Below, one piece after another: positions 1 through 8,896 of a DNA stretch of 64,000 nt. Position numbers and translations under genes: made by a program. Position 1 is the first letter of the stretch. Each line of letters starts with the position of its first letter. The notes beneath the pieces were generated by a model that saw only the letters and a list, made by a program, of their open reading frames with translations, had not been told where the DNA came from and did no database searches. The stretch spans positions 1 to 64,000 of the forward strand of contig JADKBL010000033.1 of the NCBI GenBank assembly GCA_016718875.1, written 5' to 3'. Source of the DNA: Bacteroidota bacterium. Lineage in GTDB: Bacteria; Bacteroidota; Bacteroidia; Bacteroidales; VadinHA17.

Positions 1-49
1 CTCTCAACTCATAAATGAGTGATACCATCTTGTTTGTTTCTATTTTCAT
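1..49 (-). CDS. FKBP-type peptidyl-prolyl isomerase, SlyD-like (5' end only)
   Basis: Only the first 16 codons are inside the window; the gene runs off the left edge. The reading MKIETNKMVSLIYELR matches the usual opening of SlyD-like FKBP prolyl isomerases, which start with a beta strand of the form MKIxxNxxVxLxYxLR. A TATATTTG box lies about 34 bases upstream of the ATG, which supports this start. The assignment rests on this short stretch alone. Confidence 0.5.
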   Translation of the reverse strand, partial: MKIETNKMVSLIYELR

Positions 50-82
50 ATTTTAATTAAAATTATTTCAACCTGATTTTTT

Positions 83-90
83 CAAATATA
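83..90 (-). promoter_or_regulatory. -7 promoter box for the SlyD-like gene
   Basis: The minus strand reads TATATTTG, a perfect fit to the Bacteroidetes -7 consensus TAnnTTTG, about 34 bases before the ATG at 49. No TTG lies at the ideal upstream spacing, so only the -7 half is supported. Confidence 0.4.
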
Positions 91-116
91 GTTTATTTTC
101 AAAGGCAAACATCATT

Positions 117-731
117 TCAAAAACTAAAGCTTAGCCTTATTTCCGGATTACTGTAAATAGCGAATCCCGGATCCTGTAATGCCCATAATACCATAATATT
201 CATTGATGACCGCTGTCCCAGCTGCTGACTAACTCCGCCACCTGCAAGAATTGTATTTACTGTAAATCTGTCTGATGCATATGGAGCTATCTTCCAGTAT
301 GCAGATTCAAGATTCAGAAGATCATCCTCTAGATGCAGAAATATTCCTGCATGAAGCCCAACAGGAATAATATTATTAAGATCCTGAAGTACTACTAACT
401 GAGTATAAAACTTACCTCCATACATGGTAGTCTTATCATCATAGAATTTGTAATATGTGAAATCCGGTCCTGCTGCAACAGCAAGACGTGGAAGAACCCA
501 CAATCCCACGATTGGAGAGACCTGAATATTTGTAAGAGTACCAAATTGCAAACCAAATGAACCACCGAAAAACATTCTTTCTCTCAAAGTTGGGGGTTCC
601 TGTCTTATATTTTGTGAATATGCGTTGTAAAATACAGATAATAAGACTACTAACAGAAAGTATTTTCTGAAAAAATATCTTATTAAATAAGAGATTGGGA
701 TAATTCCCGGATTACTTTTCAATCTTTTCAT
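117..731 (-). CDS. Small outer-membrane beta-barrel protein, unknown function
   Basis: The open frame reaches back to 788, well inside proC. The ATG at 731 is preferred because it overlaps proC by only 20 bases and leaves a plausible signal peptide: a long basic N-region, the hydrophobic stretch FLLVVLLSVF, and a likely cleavage after NAYS. The mature part, about 165 residues, alternates polar and hydrophobic residues, is rich in Gly and aromatics, and ends in Phe (RLSFSF), as expected for a small outer-membrane barrel. No enzyme motif is visible. It lies directly downstream of proC on the same strand, but I see no functional link. The exact start is uncertain. Confidence 0.6.
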   Translation of the reverse strand: MKRLKSNPGIIPISYLIRYFFRKYFLLVVLLSVFYNAYSQNIRQEPPTLRERMFFGGSFGLQFGTLTNIQVSPIVGLWVLPRLAVAAGPDFTYYKFYDDKTTMYGGKFYTQLVVLQDLNNIIPVGLHAGIFLHLEDDLLNLESAYWKIAPYASDRFTVNTILAGGGVSQQLGQRSSMNIMVLWALQDPGFAIYSNPEIRLSFSF

Positions 732-1506
732 AGGATGCCACAATGCCTTTAATAAGAGAAGAACTGAAACCATTATGTTCCATTTCATTTAATCCCACGA
801 TTGTACAGCCCTTGGGAGTGGTCACTTTATCAATCTCTGACTCTGGATGAGTCTGTCTCTGAATAAGCAATTCAGCTGCACCTTTTACAGTCTGGTTTAC
901 TATTTCACTTGCAGTTTTGGCGTCAAAGCCAATCTGAATTCCACCCTGGATCATAGCCCTGATAAATCTGAGAACATAAGCTACACCGCAGGCACCAAGA
1001 ATGGTTGCCGACTGCATTAACTCTTCATCGATTATCATCGATGTACCCAGATAATTAAACAGATTCCTGACCGCATCTATTTCATTTTTAAGAGCGTCTC
1101 CATGTGAAATACATGAAACAGATTTGGCTACGGAGGCAGAAATATTTGGCATTGCCCTGAATACAGGAAGTTTAATTTTTAACTGATCCTGAATCTCCTT
1201 TATTGATACTCCTGCTGTGACTGAAATGAGAATATGTTTTCCCGGATCAAGCTGATCTTTTATCTCTTCAAGAATCCCTACAATATTATAGGGTTTCACT
1301 GCAATTACAACTAAATCAGAATCCTTTACTGCCTTTTTATTATCAGTAGTAACATTTACTCCACTCTGCTTCAGATATTCGAGTTCTTCTGTATTTCTTC
1401 TGGTTACCGTTATTTTTGCAGCTTCAATCTCAGAATTTTTCATTAATCCCTGCAACAGTGAAAGTCCTATATTTCCGCAACCAATTATTGCTACCCTGTT
1501 TTTCAT
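712..1506 (-). CDS. proC: Pyrroline-5-carboxylate reductase
   Basis: This enzyme reduces 1-pyrroline-5-carboxylate to proline with NAD(P)H, the last step of proline synthesis, in the cytoplasm. The 264 residues match the family length. The N-terminus carries the Rossmann motif VAIIGCGNIG. The middle has the family run VVIAVKPYNI and FRAMPNISASV, and the C-terminal dimerisation domain contains the proline-binding region near TTPKGCTIVGLNEME, where the family usually has TSPGGTT. The sequence after the stop overlaps the start of the outer-membrane protein gene. A TATATTTG box lies about 53 bases upstream of the ATG. The identification is firm. Confidence 0.93.
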   Translation of the reverse strand: MKNRVAIIGCGNIGLSLLQGLMKNSEIEAAKITVTRRNTEELEYLKQSGVNVTTDNKKAVKDSDLVVIAVKPYNIVGILEEIKDQLDPGKHILISVTAGVSIKEIQDQLKIKLPVFRAMPNISASVAKSVSCISHGDALKNEIDAVRNLFNYLGTSMIIDEELMQSATILGACGVAYVLRFIRAMIQGGIQIGFDAKTASEIVNQTVKGAAELLIQRQTHPESEIDKVTTPKGCTIVGLNEMEHNGFSSSLIKGIVASYEKIEK

Positions 1507-1558
1507 CTATACAATAGAATTATATTCCTGAACGAAGAATCTGAAAAAAATATTGTGG

Positions 1559-1566
1559 CAAATATA
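1559..1566 (-). promoter_or_regulatory. -7 promoter box for proC
   Basis: The minus strand reads TATATTTG, matching TAnnTTTG, in the 223-base divergent gap between proC and the SDR gene. No TTG lies 19-21 bases upstream of it, so the -33 element is not resolved. Confidence 0.45.
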
Positions 1567-1729
1567 GGATTTAAGCCCTTAATACCGAACTTTATGATCC
1601 AATAATATTTGAATACCGATCCTGTTAATAATGCAACTCGTTTCTACATTATTTATGTTAGTATTTAAATTAATATCTTAGTATTGGCATAAAACAATGG
1701 TTTTCAAAGTTATTAATTAACTGAAAAAG

Positions 1730-2419
1730 ATGAATATAATTGTAAACGGAGGTACACGTGGAATCGGAAGGGAGATTGTTAATGAACTGTCTCATGATCC
1801 TGTCAACCATATAATAGTAACAGGTAGAAATGCAGAATCTCTGAAATCCTTATCTTCAATCTCTCAAAATATTCATACTGTTCAACTTGATTTAACATCC
1901 TCAGACAAGAGCTATATATCATTGATAAACAACATCAAAGAACACTTTACATCTGTTGATACTTTAATAAATAATGCAGGTTTGCTCATCGCAAAATCTT
2001 TCCTTGAGACCGATGAAAAAGAGGCAAGGATGATCATGGAGACTAATTTTTTCGGTCCTGCACTGATGATCCAAAAGATAAAACCATATATGGCAGAGGG
2101 ATCACACATAGTTAATATTTCAAGTATGGGGGGATTCCAGGGAAGTGCAAAATTCAATGGACTTGCTTTTTACAGCTCTGCAAAGGCAGCTCTGGCGTGT
2201 CTTTCGGAATGCCTGGCAAATGAATTCTCCGATTTAAAAATAAGCGTTAATTCCCTTGCACTCGGAGCTGTGCAGACAGAAATGCTTGAAGAGGCTTTCC
2301 CGGGATACAAAGCACCTGTTACCGCAAAAGAAATGGCAGGTTTTATCTCATATTTTGCCCTTAATGGACATAAATTCTTCAATGGAAAGGTTTTACCGGT
2401 TGCAGTGAGTAAGCCATAG
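1730..2419 (+). CDS. Short-chain dehydrogenase/reductase (SDR)
   Basis: This is a classical SDR oxidoreductase of 229 residues, within the usual range. The cofactor loop NGGTRGIG is at residues 6-13; the first position is Asn where most SDRs have Thr. NNAG is at 81-84, the catalytic Ser lies in ISS near 131, and the YxxxK pair is Y148 and K152. The substrate cannot be told from sequence. The gene is transcribed away from proC and converges on the butyrate kinase gene. Its 3' side is followed at once by degenerate heptad repeats. Confidence 0.85.
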   Translation: MNIIVNGGTRGIGREIVNELSHDPVNHIIVTGRNAESLKSLSSISQNIHTVQLDLTSSDKSYISLINNIKEHFTSVDTLINNAGLLIAKSFLETDEKEARMIMETNFFGPALMIQKIKPYMAEGSHIVNISSMGGFQGSAKFNGLAFYSSAKAALACLSECLANEFSDLKISVNSLALGAVQTEMLEEAFPGYKAPVTAKEMAGFISYFALNGHKFFNGKVLPVAVSKP

Positions 2420-2422
2420 GAA

Positions 2423-2457
2423 GGCAGATTGCGAATGGCTTTAGGCGCAAGGTAATA
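2423..2457 (+). repeat. Degenerate heptad repeat after the SDR gene
   Basis: GGC, TGC, GGC, GGC and GGT occur at 2423, 2430, 2437, 2444 and 2451, exactly 7 bases apart, starting three bases after the SDR stop codon. The other positions are degenerate. This is weaker than the arrays at 11827, 32574 and 40440 but has the same period and placement. Confidence 0.4.
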
Positions 2458-2474
2458 TTAGAAATAAAAGGTTT

Positions 2475-3549
2475 TCAGGAATAGTTTTTTATTTCGAGTT
2501 TGCCATCGAGTGCAAGAAGAGCATTAAAAGCAAGGGCTTTCATTTCATCTTCACCAGGGTATATAATGACCTTGGAGATGTAATCAACCATAGACTTAAT
2601 ATCTTTTACTGCCGATTGCTGGTAAGCCATTCCTCCTGTAAGAATAATAGCGTCTACATTTCCGTGCAGAACACTGGCCATGGCACCAATCTCCTTTGCA
2701 ACCTGGTAACAAACTGCCCTTATCACCAAAAGGGACTTTTCATCTCCTTTATCAGCCATGCTACAGACATCTCGGAAACTATTGGTTCCCAGGTAAGCAA
2801 CCATACCGCCTTTACCTGTAAGCATAGATTTAATTTCATCATGGGAATATTTCCCGCTGAAACAAAGGGCAGCAAGCTGTCCTGCTGGCAGGCTCCCCGA
2901 CCTTTCAGGTGAAAAAGGTCCGTCACCATCAAGTGCATTGTTCACATCCACAACCCTTCCTAAACGGTGAGCACCAACGCTGATTCCCCCTCCCATATGC
3001 GCGATAATGAGATTTAACTCCTCATATTTTCTACCTATTGAATTCGCGAATAGGCGGGCAACTGCTTTCTGATTAAGAGCATGAAATATTGACCGTCTTG
3101 ATATTTCAGGATGCCCGGAGATCCTGGCCACATCCTGAAGCTCATCAACAACAACAGGATCAACAATAAATGCATCAGCTGATGGTAAAGTAGCTGCAAT
3201 TTCCTCAGCTAAAAGCCCTCCCAGATTACTTGCATGCTGTCAAAGAACCTGATCTCAGATCTTCAATCATTCTCGGGTTAATCTTATAAATACCAGATTC
3301 AATTGGTTTTACCAGACCTCCCCTGCCAACAACAATTCTTATCTTTTCAAGCTTAACATTTCCCGTGGTCAGTTCATTCATTATAAGTTCTTTTCTGAAC
3401 TGAAACTGATCCGTTATTTTCACAAAAGGTGCAAGGTCGCTTCTACTGTGAGATATCGACTTTTCAAAAATGAGAGTCTCTTCCTCAAAAAGTGCAATTT
3501 TTGTGGATGTAGATCCGGGATTTATTGCAAGTATTAATCGATTCTCCAT
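2475..3549 (-). CDS. buk: Butyrate kinase, interrupted by one frameshift
   Basis: Butyrate kinase transfers phosphate between butyryl phosphate and ADP, making ATP at the end of butyrate fermentation. The N-terminal piece (3226-3549) has the acetate-kinase-superfamily phosphate loop LAINPGSTSTKIALF. The C-terminal piece carries HASNLGGLLAEEIA, VDPVVVDEL, ARISGHPEISRRSIFHALNQKAVAR, IAHMGGGISVGAH and ILTGGMAYQ, all typical of Buk. The two pieces join only if one surplus base is removed near 3237-3246, after residues DLRSGSL. Together they give about 358 residues, the normal length. It is the last gene of the pta-hbd-ackA-ptb-ptb-buk run. A sequencing error or a real mutation are both possible; five other genes here show the same kind of break. 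Confidence 0.85.
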
Positions 3550-3577
3550 TGATTAATTGTTTTTTGTTCTATTGTTC

Positions 3578-4480
3578 TCAAACCATCAGGCAGGATAATG
3601 CGATACAATAGTATTTTGAAATCTGGCTTTCGCTGCGCGACATAACCACCACAGGTTTCTGAGTTCCCCTGATTAGCCCCCCCAGCTCTCCTCCGGCAAA
3701 CAGCATGAGCGCCTTATAAAACGGATTACATGATTCTAGGGAAGGGAATAAAAGTATATCGGCCTCGCCATCTACCGGTGTCTCAATTCCCTTTATCTCA
3801 ACGCTGTTTTTATCGCAGGCTAGAAACAAATCAAGAGGTCCATCCATTATACAATCCCTAATGGCACCTTTTGTAACCATCTCTTTCATAGCAGTGTAGT
3901 CGTCTGAACTGCTAAAGTGTTTACCGGTTTTCTCAGAGGATGCTATCAACGCAATTTTGGGTCTTGACAATCCAAACCTCTCTGCCATCTCAATAGCGTA
4001 GTTTGCCATAGAAACCTTCTGGGTGAGGGTGGGATAAGGTATCACAGCCGGATCAGTGATGAAAAGAAGTTTATTATAGGCAGGGATCTGGATAGCTCCT
4101 ACATAGCTTAAAACAGCTCCTGGTATCATTAAACCTTTTTCCTTTTCCATTACTGCTTTCAGGAAAATATCAGTACTCACCAGGCCTTTCATTACAATAT
4201 CAGCATGGCCATTCTTAACCAGTTCAACAGCTATTGCACATGCACTAATGGCATCAGCTGCAGCAATTACACTAAAAAGCGATTCATCAATATTTTCAGT
4301 CTTACAGGTTTTAGATATTTCCTGGGGATTTCCAACCAGGATGGCCTCAATAAATCCCTCATTTACAGCTCGTTGAAGTGCAGTAATAGTATTAGGATCC
4401 TGAGCCCATGCAACAGCTATCCTGTACTTTATACTTGCGGAACGTACAGTCTCTACCATCTGGTTCAGAGTCCGGATCAT
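3578..4480 (-). CDS. ptb: Phosphate butyryltransferase, copy 1
   Basis: This phosphotransacylase exchanges CoA for phosphate on butyryl-CoA (or a similar short acyl-CoA) and feeds butyrate kinase. At 300 residues it has the normal Ptb length, shorter than Pta. Family features are VAWAQDPNTITALQRAV near the N-terminus, ADIVMKGLVSTDIFLKAVM, LFITDPAVIPYPTLTQK and a C-terminal GELGGLIRGTQKPVVVMSRS. It is only 7 bases from a second, diverged paralogue and 28 bases upstream of buk. Substrate choice (butyrate or branched-chain acids) cannot be read from the sequence. Confidence 0.88.
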   Translation of the reverse strand: MIRTLNQMVETVRSASIKYRIAVAWAQDPNTITALQRAVNEGFIEAILVGNPQEISKTCKTENIDESLFSVIAAADAISACAIAVELVKNGHADIVMKGLVSTDIFLKAVMEKEKGLMIPGAVLSYVGAIQIPAYNKLLFITDPAVIPYPTLTQKVSMANYAIEMAERFGLSRPKIALIASSEKTGKHFSSSDDYTAMKEMVTKGAIRDCIMDGPLDLFLACDKNSVEIKGIETPVDGEADILLFPSLESCNPFYKALMLFAGGELGGLIRGTQKPVVVMSRSESQISKYYCIALSCLMV

Positions 4481-4487
4481 AGATGTT

Positions 4488-5390
4488 TTATTTACATGAT
4501 GCAGCTGCCAGAAGGATACTGTCGAATTTTGCCTGCTCTGAATCTGATCTTGAAGTAAGTACTATAGGAGCTAAGGCACCGAGTATGATTGATGCTACTT
4601 TGGCTTTAGCAAAGAAAACCAACGATTTATAAAGCACGTTGCCAACTTCAATATCAGGCATGAGGAGGAGATCCGTATCGCCGGCAACTTCACTTTTTAT
4701 ACCTTTATGCCTGGCGCTCTCAATGCTTACAGCATTATCAAATGCAAGAGGGCCATCTATAATACAGTTTCTTATCTGATCACGCTGATTCATTTTCGAT
4801 AATAAAGCTGCATGAAGTGTAGCTTCCATGTTTTCATTAACCATCTCAACAGCACCAAGTACTGCAACTTTAGGCATCTTGTAGCCTAATCGCAAAAGAC
4901 ATGATACAGAATTATTAACAATAGCAATTTTATCTTTCAGGTTTGGTGCTATATTCATTGCCACATCAGTAACTGCTATTACCTTATGATAAGTATCCAC
5001 TTCAAACAGGGCAAAATGAGAAAGAAGGTTGCCTGTACGCAGCCCCCACTCTTTATTTAGCACCCCTTTCAGGAGAGTTGAGGTTCCTACCATTCCTTTC
5101 ATCAGAACATCAGCCTGTTTATTGCTCACCATTTTCACTGACATCTCAATTGATTTCAAAACATCGGGCTCATGTATTATTCTCAAGCCGGTGATATCAT
5201 AATTATTTGATATGCAGATGTTCTGAATGCTCTCTACATCTCCGACCAGAATTGGTTCCACAATATTTTCTTTCCAGGCTTTAAGTACAGCACCAAGAGA
5301 GTGCTGATCCTGTGCTGCAGCCAGTATCAGTTTTTTTTTGGGACCTCCGGCAACAATACTTTTAAGGTCGTTTAATGTATTTAAAACCAT
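4488..5390 (-). CDS. Phosphate butyryltransferase, copy 2
   Basis: This is a second Ptb-family phosphotransacylase, also 300 residues. It has LAAAQDQHSLGAVLKAW, ADVLMKGMVGTSTLLKGVLNKEWGLR, VIAVTDVAMNIAPNLKDKI, NCIIDGPLAFDNAVS and a C-terminal ASIILGALAPIVLTSRSDS. It aligns throughout with copy 1 but differs at many positions, so the duplication is old. It lies between ackA (24 bases upstream) and copy 1. It may prefer a different acyl chain. An alternative is that the two proteins form a hetero-oligomer; I see nothing that decides. Confidence 0.85.
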   Translation of the reverse strand: MVLNTLNDLKSIVAGGPKKKLILAAAQDQHSLGAVLKAWKENIVEPILVGDVESIQNICISNNYDITGLRIIHEPDVLKSIEMSVKMVSNKQADVLMKGMVGTSTLLKGVLNKEWGLRTGNLLSHFALFEVDTYHKVIAVTDVAMNIAPNLKDKIAIVNNSVSCLLRLGYKMPKVAVLGAVEMVNENMEATLHAALLSKMNQRDQIRNCIIDGPLAFDNAVSIESARHKGIKSEVAGDTDLLLMPDIEVGNVLYKSLVFFAKAKVASIILGALAPIVLTSRSDSEQAKFDSILLAAASCK

Positions 5391-5414
5391 AATTTCAGAT
5401 ATATAATCAGAGAA

Positions 5415-6629
5415 TTATTTTTTCGCTTTCATTTGTTCGACAATATCCCGGGTTTCGGAAGCAATTACCCACTCTTCATTTGTAGGGATAATCATTACAG
5501 TAACCCTGGATTCCTTTTTGCTTATTACCAGTTCCTTACCACGAACCCCTTCATTTATCTTCTTATCAAACTCAAGTCCCATAAATTCCATATCCTCGCA
5601 CATTTTTTCACGGTCATCAGGTGAATTCTCTCCAATTCCTCCGGTAAAAATAAGAATATCGACTCCACCCATTGCTGCAGCATATGCTCCGATATATTTT
5701 TTCACCCTGTACTGGTACATCTTGAGAGAAAGAATTGCACGTTCCTCACCTTCAGCAGCAGCAGCTTCAACCTCGCGCATATCACTGGAGATCCCTGAAA
5801 TACCAAGTACTCCGCTATGCTTGTTAAGCAATGTGTTGAGTGAAGAATAATCTATCTCTTCCTTTTCCATAATAAGAGTAAGAGCACCGGCATCCACATC
5901 CCCTGATCTTGTTCCCATTATAAGCCCCTCAACCGGAGTAAGTCCCATTGATGTATCAACCGACTTGCCTCCTTTAATTGCTGTTATTGAAGCGCCGTTA
6001 CCCAGATGGCATGTTATAATCTTTTTCGATTGATAATCAACTTTCAGAATTTCGCAGGCTCTCTTGGAAACATAACTATGGCTTGTTCCGTGGAAACCAT
6101 ACCTTCTGATACCATATTTTTTATACAATGAATATGGCAGAGCATACATAAATGAATAATCAGGCATGGTCTGATGAAATGAGGTGTCAAAAACACCTAC
6201 CTGAGGAACATCAGGAAGAAGATTTTTCATTGCATAAATACCTTTAAGATTAGCCGGGTTATGCAGAGGTGCAAGATCAGAACAGTCTTCAACACCTTTG
6301 ATTGTGACTTCATCAAGATAGCAGCTTCCCTGAAACAATTCTCCTCCATGGACGAGCCTGTGACCAACAGCATTTATCTCTGAAAGGCTCTTTATAACAC
6401 CCCTGCGCTCACTGATTAGCAGTCCAAGCAAAAATTCAATACCACTCTGATGATCAAGGATTTCACCTTCGAGTTTCACTTTATCCCCATCAAACCTTTC
6501 ATTTTTAAGGAATGATCCTTTAAGACCTATTTTTTCAACTATCCCTTTAGCCAGAACAGAACCAGAACCTATGTCGAACAGCTGATATTTAATTGATGAA
6601 CTCCCACAATTAAGTACTAATATTTTCAT
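5415..6629 (-). CDS. ackA: Acetate kinase
   Basis: Acetate kinase makes ATP from acetyl phosphate and ADP. The 404 residues match the family. The N-terminal phosphate loop LVLNCGSSSIKYQLF, the signature RYGFHGTSHSYVSKRA, the adenosine-site stretch HLGNGASITAIKGG and the C-terminal FTGGIGENSPDDREKM are all present. The partner Pta is encoded at the head of the same run, so both steps of the acetyl-CoA to acetate route are available. The gene is 49 bases downstream of the hydroxyacyl-CoA dehydrogenase gene. Confidence 0.95.
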   Translation of the reverse strand: MKILVLNCGSSSIKYQLFDIGSGSVLAKGIVEKIGLKGSFLKNERFDGDKVKLEGEILDHQSGIEFLLGLLISERRGVIKSLSEINAVGHRLVHGGELFQGSCYLDEVTIKGVEDCSDLAPLHNPANLKGIYAMKNLLPDVPQVGVFDTSFHQTMPDYSFMYALPYSLYKKYGIRRYGFHGTSHSYVSKRACEILKVDYQSKKIITCHLGNGASITAIKGGKSVDTSMGLTPVEGLIMGTRSGDVDAGALTLIMEKEEIDYSSLNTLLNKHSGVLGISGISSDMREVEAAAAEGEERAILSLKMYQYRVKKYIGAYAAAMGGVDILIFTGGIGENSPDDREKMCEDMEFMGLEFDKKINEGVRGKELVISKKESRVTVMIIPTNEEWVIASETRDIVEQMKAKK

Positions 6630-6678
6630 TTATGAAAAAGTTTTTATTTAATAAATCAAGGTTTGCAAATCAATATAA

Positions 6679-7646
6679 TTAATCTCCAACAGATGTGTTT
6701 TTTGTTATTTTTACGCCATCTTTATTATACTCATAAAATCCTCTGCCTGTGCGCCTTCCAAGCTGATTAGCCCTGACAAGTTTCTTCAAAAGAGGTGATG
6801 ATTTATACTTGAGGTCACCAAACTCATCATATAAGTTTTCGCACCATCTGAGAATCTTATCAAGTCCAATCTTATCAGCCATTTCGAATGGTCCGAGAGG
6901 CAGGCCAAAACCTACCTTCATTGTCAGATCTATATCTTCCATTGATCCAACACCTTCCATCAGGATATCGCAAGCCTCATTAATAAACGGGACGAAGAGA
7001 CGAGTGCTTATAATCCTGGTGATTCTTTAACCGGAATCACCTTCTTGCCTATCAGATTGGCAAATTTGATTGTATTTTCATATGCTTCCTGTGAGGTGTA
7101 TAATCCTTTAACTATTTCGACAACACGCGCATCAGCTTCAGGTGTCAAAAAATGGAAACTTACGCAACGGTCTTTATGTTCAAGATCAGCAGTCAGTTCA
7201 GTTATTACCTGAGTTGATGAATTAGTTGCAATTATGGTATTACGACTTACATGACGCTCAATATTTTTTAAAATTTCCGACCTTATATTATGGCTATGTT
7301 CACGTGAAGATGATTTCACAGCTTCAATAACAATATCGCAATCCTTGAAATTTCTGTATTCGGTTGTACCCTTAATTCTGGACAGGATACCCAGTTTTTC
7401 CGAGTTTGTCATACCCCATCTTTCTATCATCCTGTCAAGTTCCTTTCCAAGTTCACTGTATGCCTGGTCGATTTTCTGCTGATTCACCTCAAGAAACATT
7501 ACATCCAGTCCTTTTGAACTTACCATACGGGCTATGTTTTGTCCAACTGTTCCTGCCCCTACAATGCCGACCTTTGAGAACAATGTTTTTGGCCTGGTAT
7601 CTTTCGATAATCCATAGTCCTCAAGCTTTTCTGTATTCTCTGCCAT
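6679..7646 (-). CDS. hbd: 3-hydroxybutyryl-CoA dehydrogenase, interrupted by one frameshift
   Basis: This enzyme interconverts acetoacetyl-CoA and 3-hydroxybutyryl-CoA. After an N-terminal extension of about 24 residues comes the Rossmann motif VGIVGAGTVGQNIA, then ATNSST and the catalytic-His region VSFHFLTPEADARVVEIVKG. The second piece (6679-6960) is the C-terminal domain with GFGLPLGPFEMADKIGLDK and GRGFYEYN. The first piece stops at VKESPGL. Restoring one base near 7015-7019 gives VKESPGF, then IISTRLFVPFINEACDILMEG, which joins the pieces in the family order. The rebuilt protein is about 322 residues. It lies between pta and ackA, consistent with a role in butyrate formation, though beta-oxidation is also possible. 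Confidence 0.85.
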
Positions 7647-7696
7647 ATAATTTAATTATTTCTACTTATAATGATTTACAGGTTAATTAGTTATAG

Positions 7697-8704
7697 CTAT
7701 TTCTTTCTTCCTGCAGCCTGATTAGCCGTTATAGCGATCATGCTTACAATATCGCTTACTGAACAACCCCTGGAGAGGTCATTAATTGGGGCTGCCATAC
7801 CCTGGAGAACCGGCCCTGTGGCTTCTGCACCTGCAAGTCGTTGAACAAGTTTATATGCTATATTGCCTGAGTTCAGGTCTGGGAATACAAGAACATTTGC
7901 TTTCCCTGCAATTGGACTACCCGGCGCTTTGCTTTTTCCAATAGACTCAATTAATGCTGCGTCTGCCTGCAGTTCACCATCAATCTGCAATTCAGGAGCC
8001 ATTTCTTTAGCTATTCTGGTTGCATTTACAACCTTATCAACCATTGCATGTTTTGCACTACCTTTTGTTGAAAAACTAAGCATTGCGACCCTTGGTTCGA
8101 AACCACAGATTGCCCTGGCTGTATTTGCTGAAGCCACTGCTATCTCAGCCAGTTCCTTTTCATTCGGATCAGGATGAACTGCTCCATCAGCAAAAATTAT
8201 TACACCATTCTCTCCGAATTTTTTATCAGGGTGTATCATTATGAATGCACCAGATACAACAGAAATACCGGGAGCTGTCTTTACATAATGAAATGCAGGC
8301 CTGAGAACATCACCAGTAGCATGATCAGCACCAGAGACCTCACCATCAGCATCACCATTTTTTATCATAAGAACGCCAAGATAAAGAGGATCTTCTATAA
8401 GCTTTGCTGCCTCTTCCCTGGTAAGGCCTTTGCTTTTACGTAGTTCCACCATCATATCAATGTAGTGATCCTTTTTTTCGTGTGAAAGCGGGTTGACAAT
8501 TTTAGCTTTTGATATGTTTTTTAAACCAAGCTTTTCAGAATGAGCTTTTATCTGATCAGGATCACCGTTAAGTATTATCTGGGCTAATCCCTCCTGAATT
8601 GCGATATCAGCAGCTTTAATATTTCTTTCTTCATATCCTTCAGGAAGCACAATTCTCAGATTGTGTTTCTTGGCATTCTGTTTGATGCGATCTAATAATT
8701 CCAT
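7697..8704 (-). CDS. pta: Phosphate acetyltransferase
   Basis: Pta converts acetyl-CoA and phosphate to acetyl phosphate and CoA. The 335 residues fit the short (class I) form without the N-terminal regulatory domain. Family stretches include RIVLPEGYEERNIKAA, GEVSGADHATGDVLRPAFHYVKT, SGAFIMIHP, FADGAVHPDPNEKELAEIA, MLSFSTKGSAKH and VFPDLNSGNIAYKLVQRLAGAEATGPVLQGM. It is the first gene of the minus-strand fermentation operon and has a recognisable promoter just upstream. Confidence 0.95.
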   Translation of the reverse strand: MELLDRIKQNAKKHNLRIVLPEGYEERNIKAADIAIQEGLAQIILNGDPDQIKAHSEKLGLKNISKAKIVNPLSHEKKDHYIDMMVELRKSKGLTREEAAKLIEDPLYLGVLMIKNGDADGEVSGADHATGDVLRPAFHYVKTAPGISVVSGAFIMIHPDKKFGENGVIIFADGAVHPDPNEKELAEIAVASANTARAICGFEPRVAMLSFSTKGSAKHAMVDKVVNATRIAKEMAPELQIDGELQADAALIESIGKSKAPGSPIAGKANVLVFPDLNSGNIAYKLVQRLAGAEATGPVLQGMAAPINDLSRGCSVSDIVSMIAITANQAAGRKK

Positions 8705-8741
8705 TGTGTATCAATATATTAATAAGTAGATTATTTTTTTA

Positions 8742-8773
8742 TAAATGTACAAAAAAAAAGTTCTATTAAACAA
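8742..8773 (-). promoter_or_regulatory. Promoter of the pta-hbd-ackA-ptb-ptb-buk operon
   Basis: On the minus strand a TTG (8771-8773) is followed after 21 bases by TACATTTA (8742-8749), one mismatch from TAnnTTTG. The spacing fits the Bacteroidetes promoter form. Transcription would start about 30-35 bases before the pta ATG. Confidence 0.5.
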
Positions 8774-8896
8774 TTTTCAATTACATGATTAATATCAGTA
8801 TTAACATCTATTAATAATTAAACTACCATATATTAAAATCATATCCCAACACTTAAAATCATTTTTCTAAATTAGCAGCTTAATTATAATTTCACG

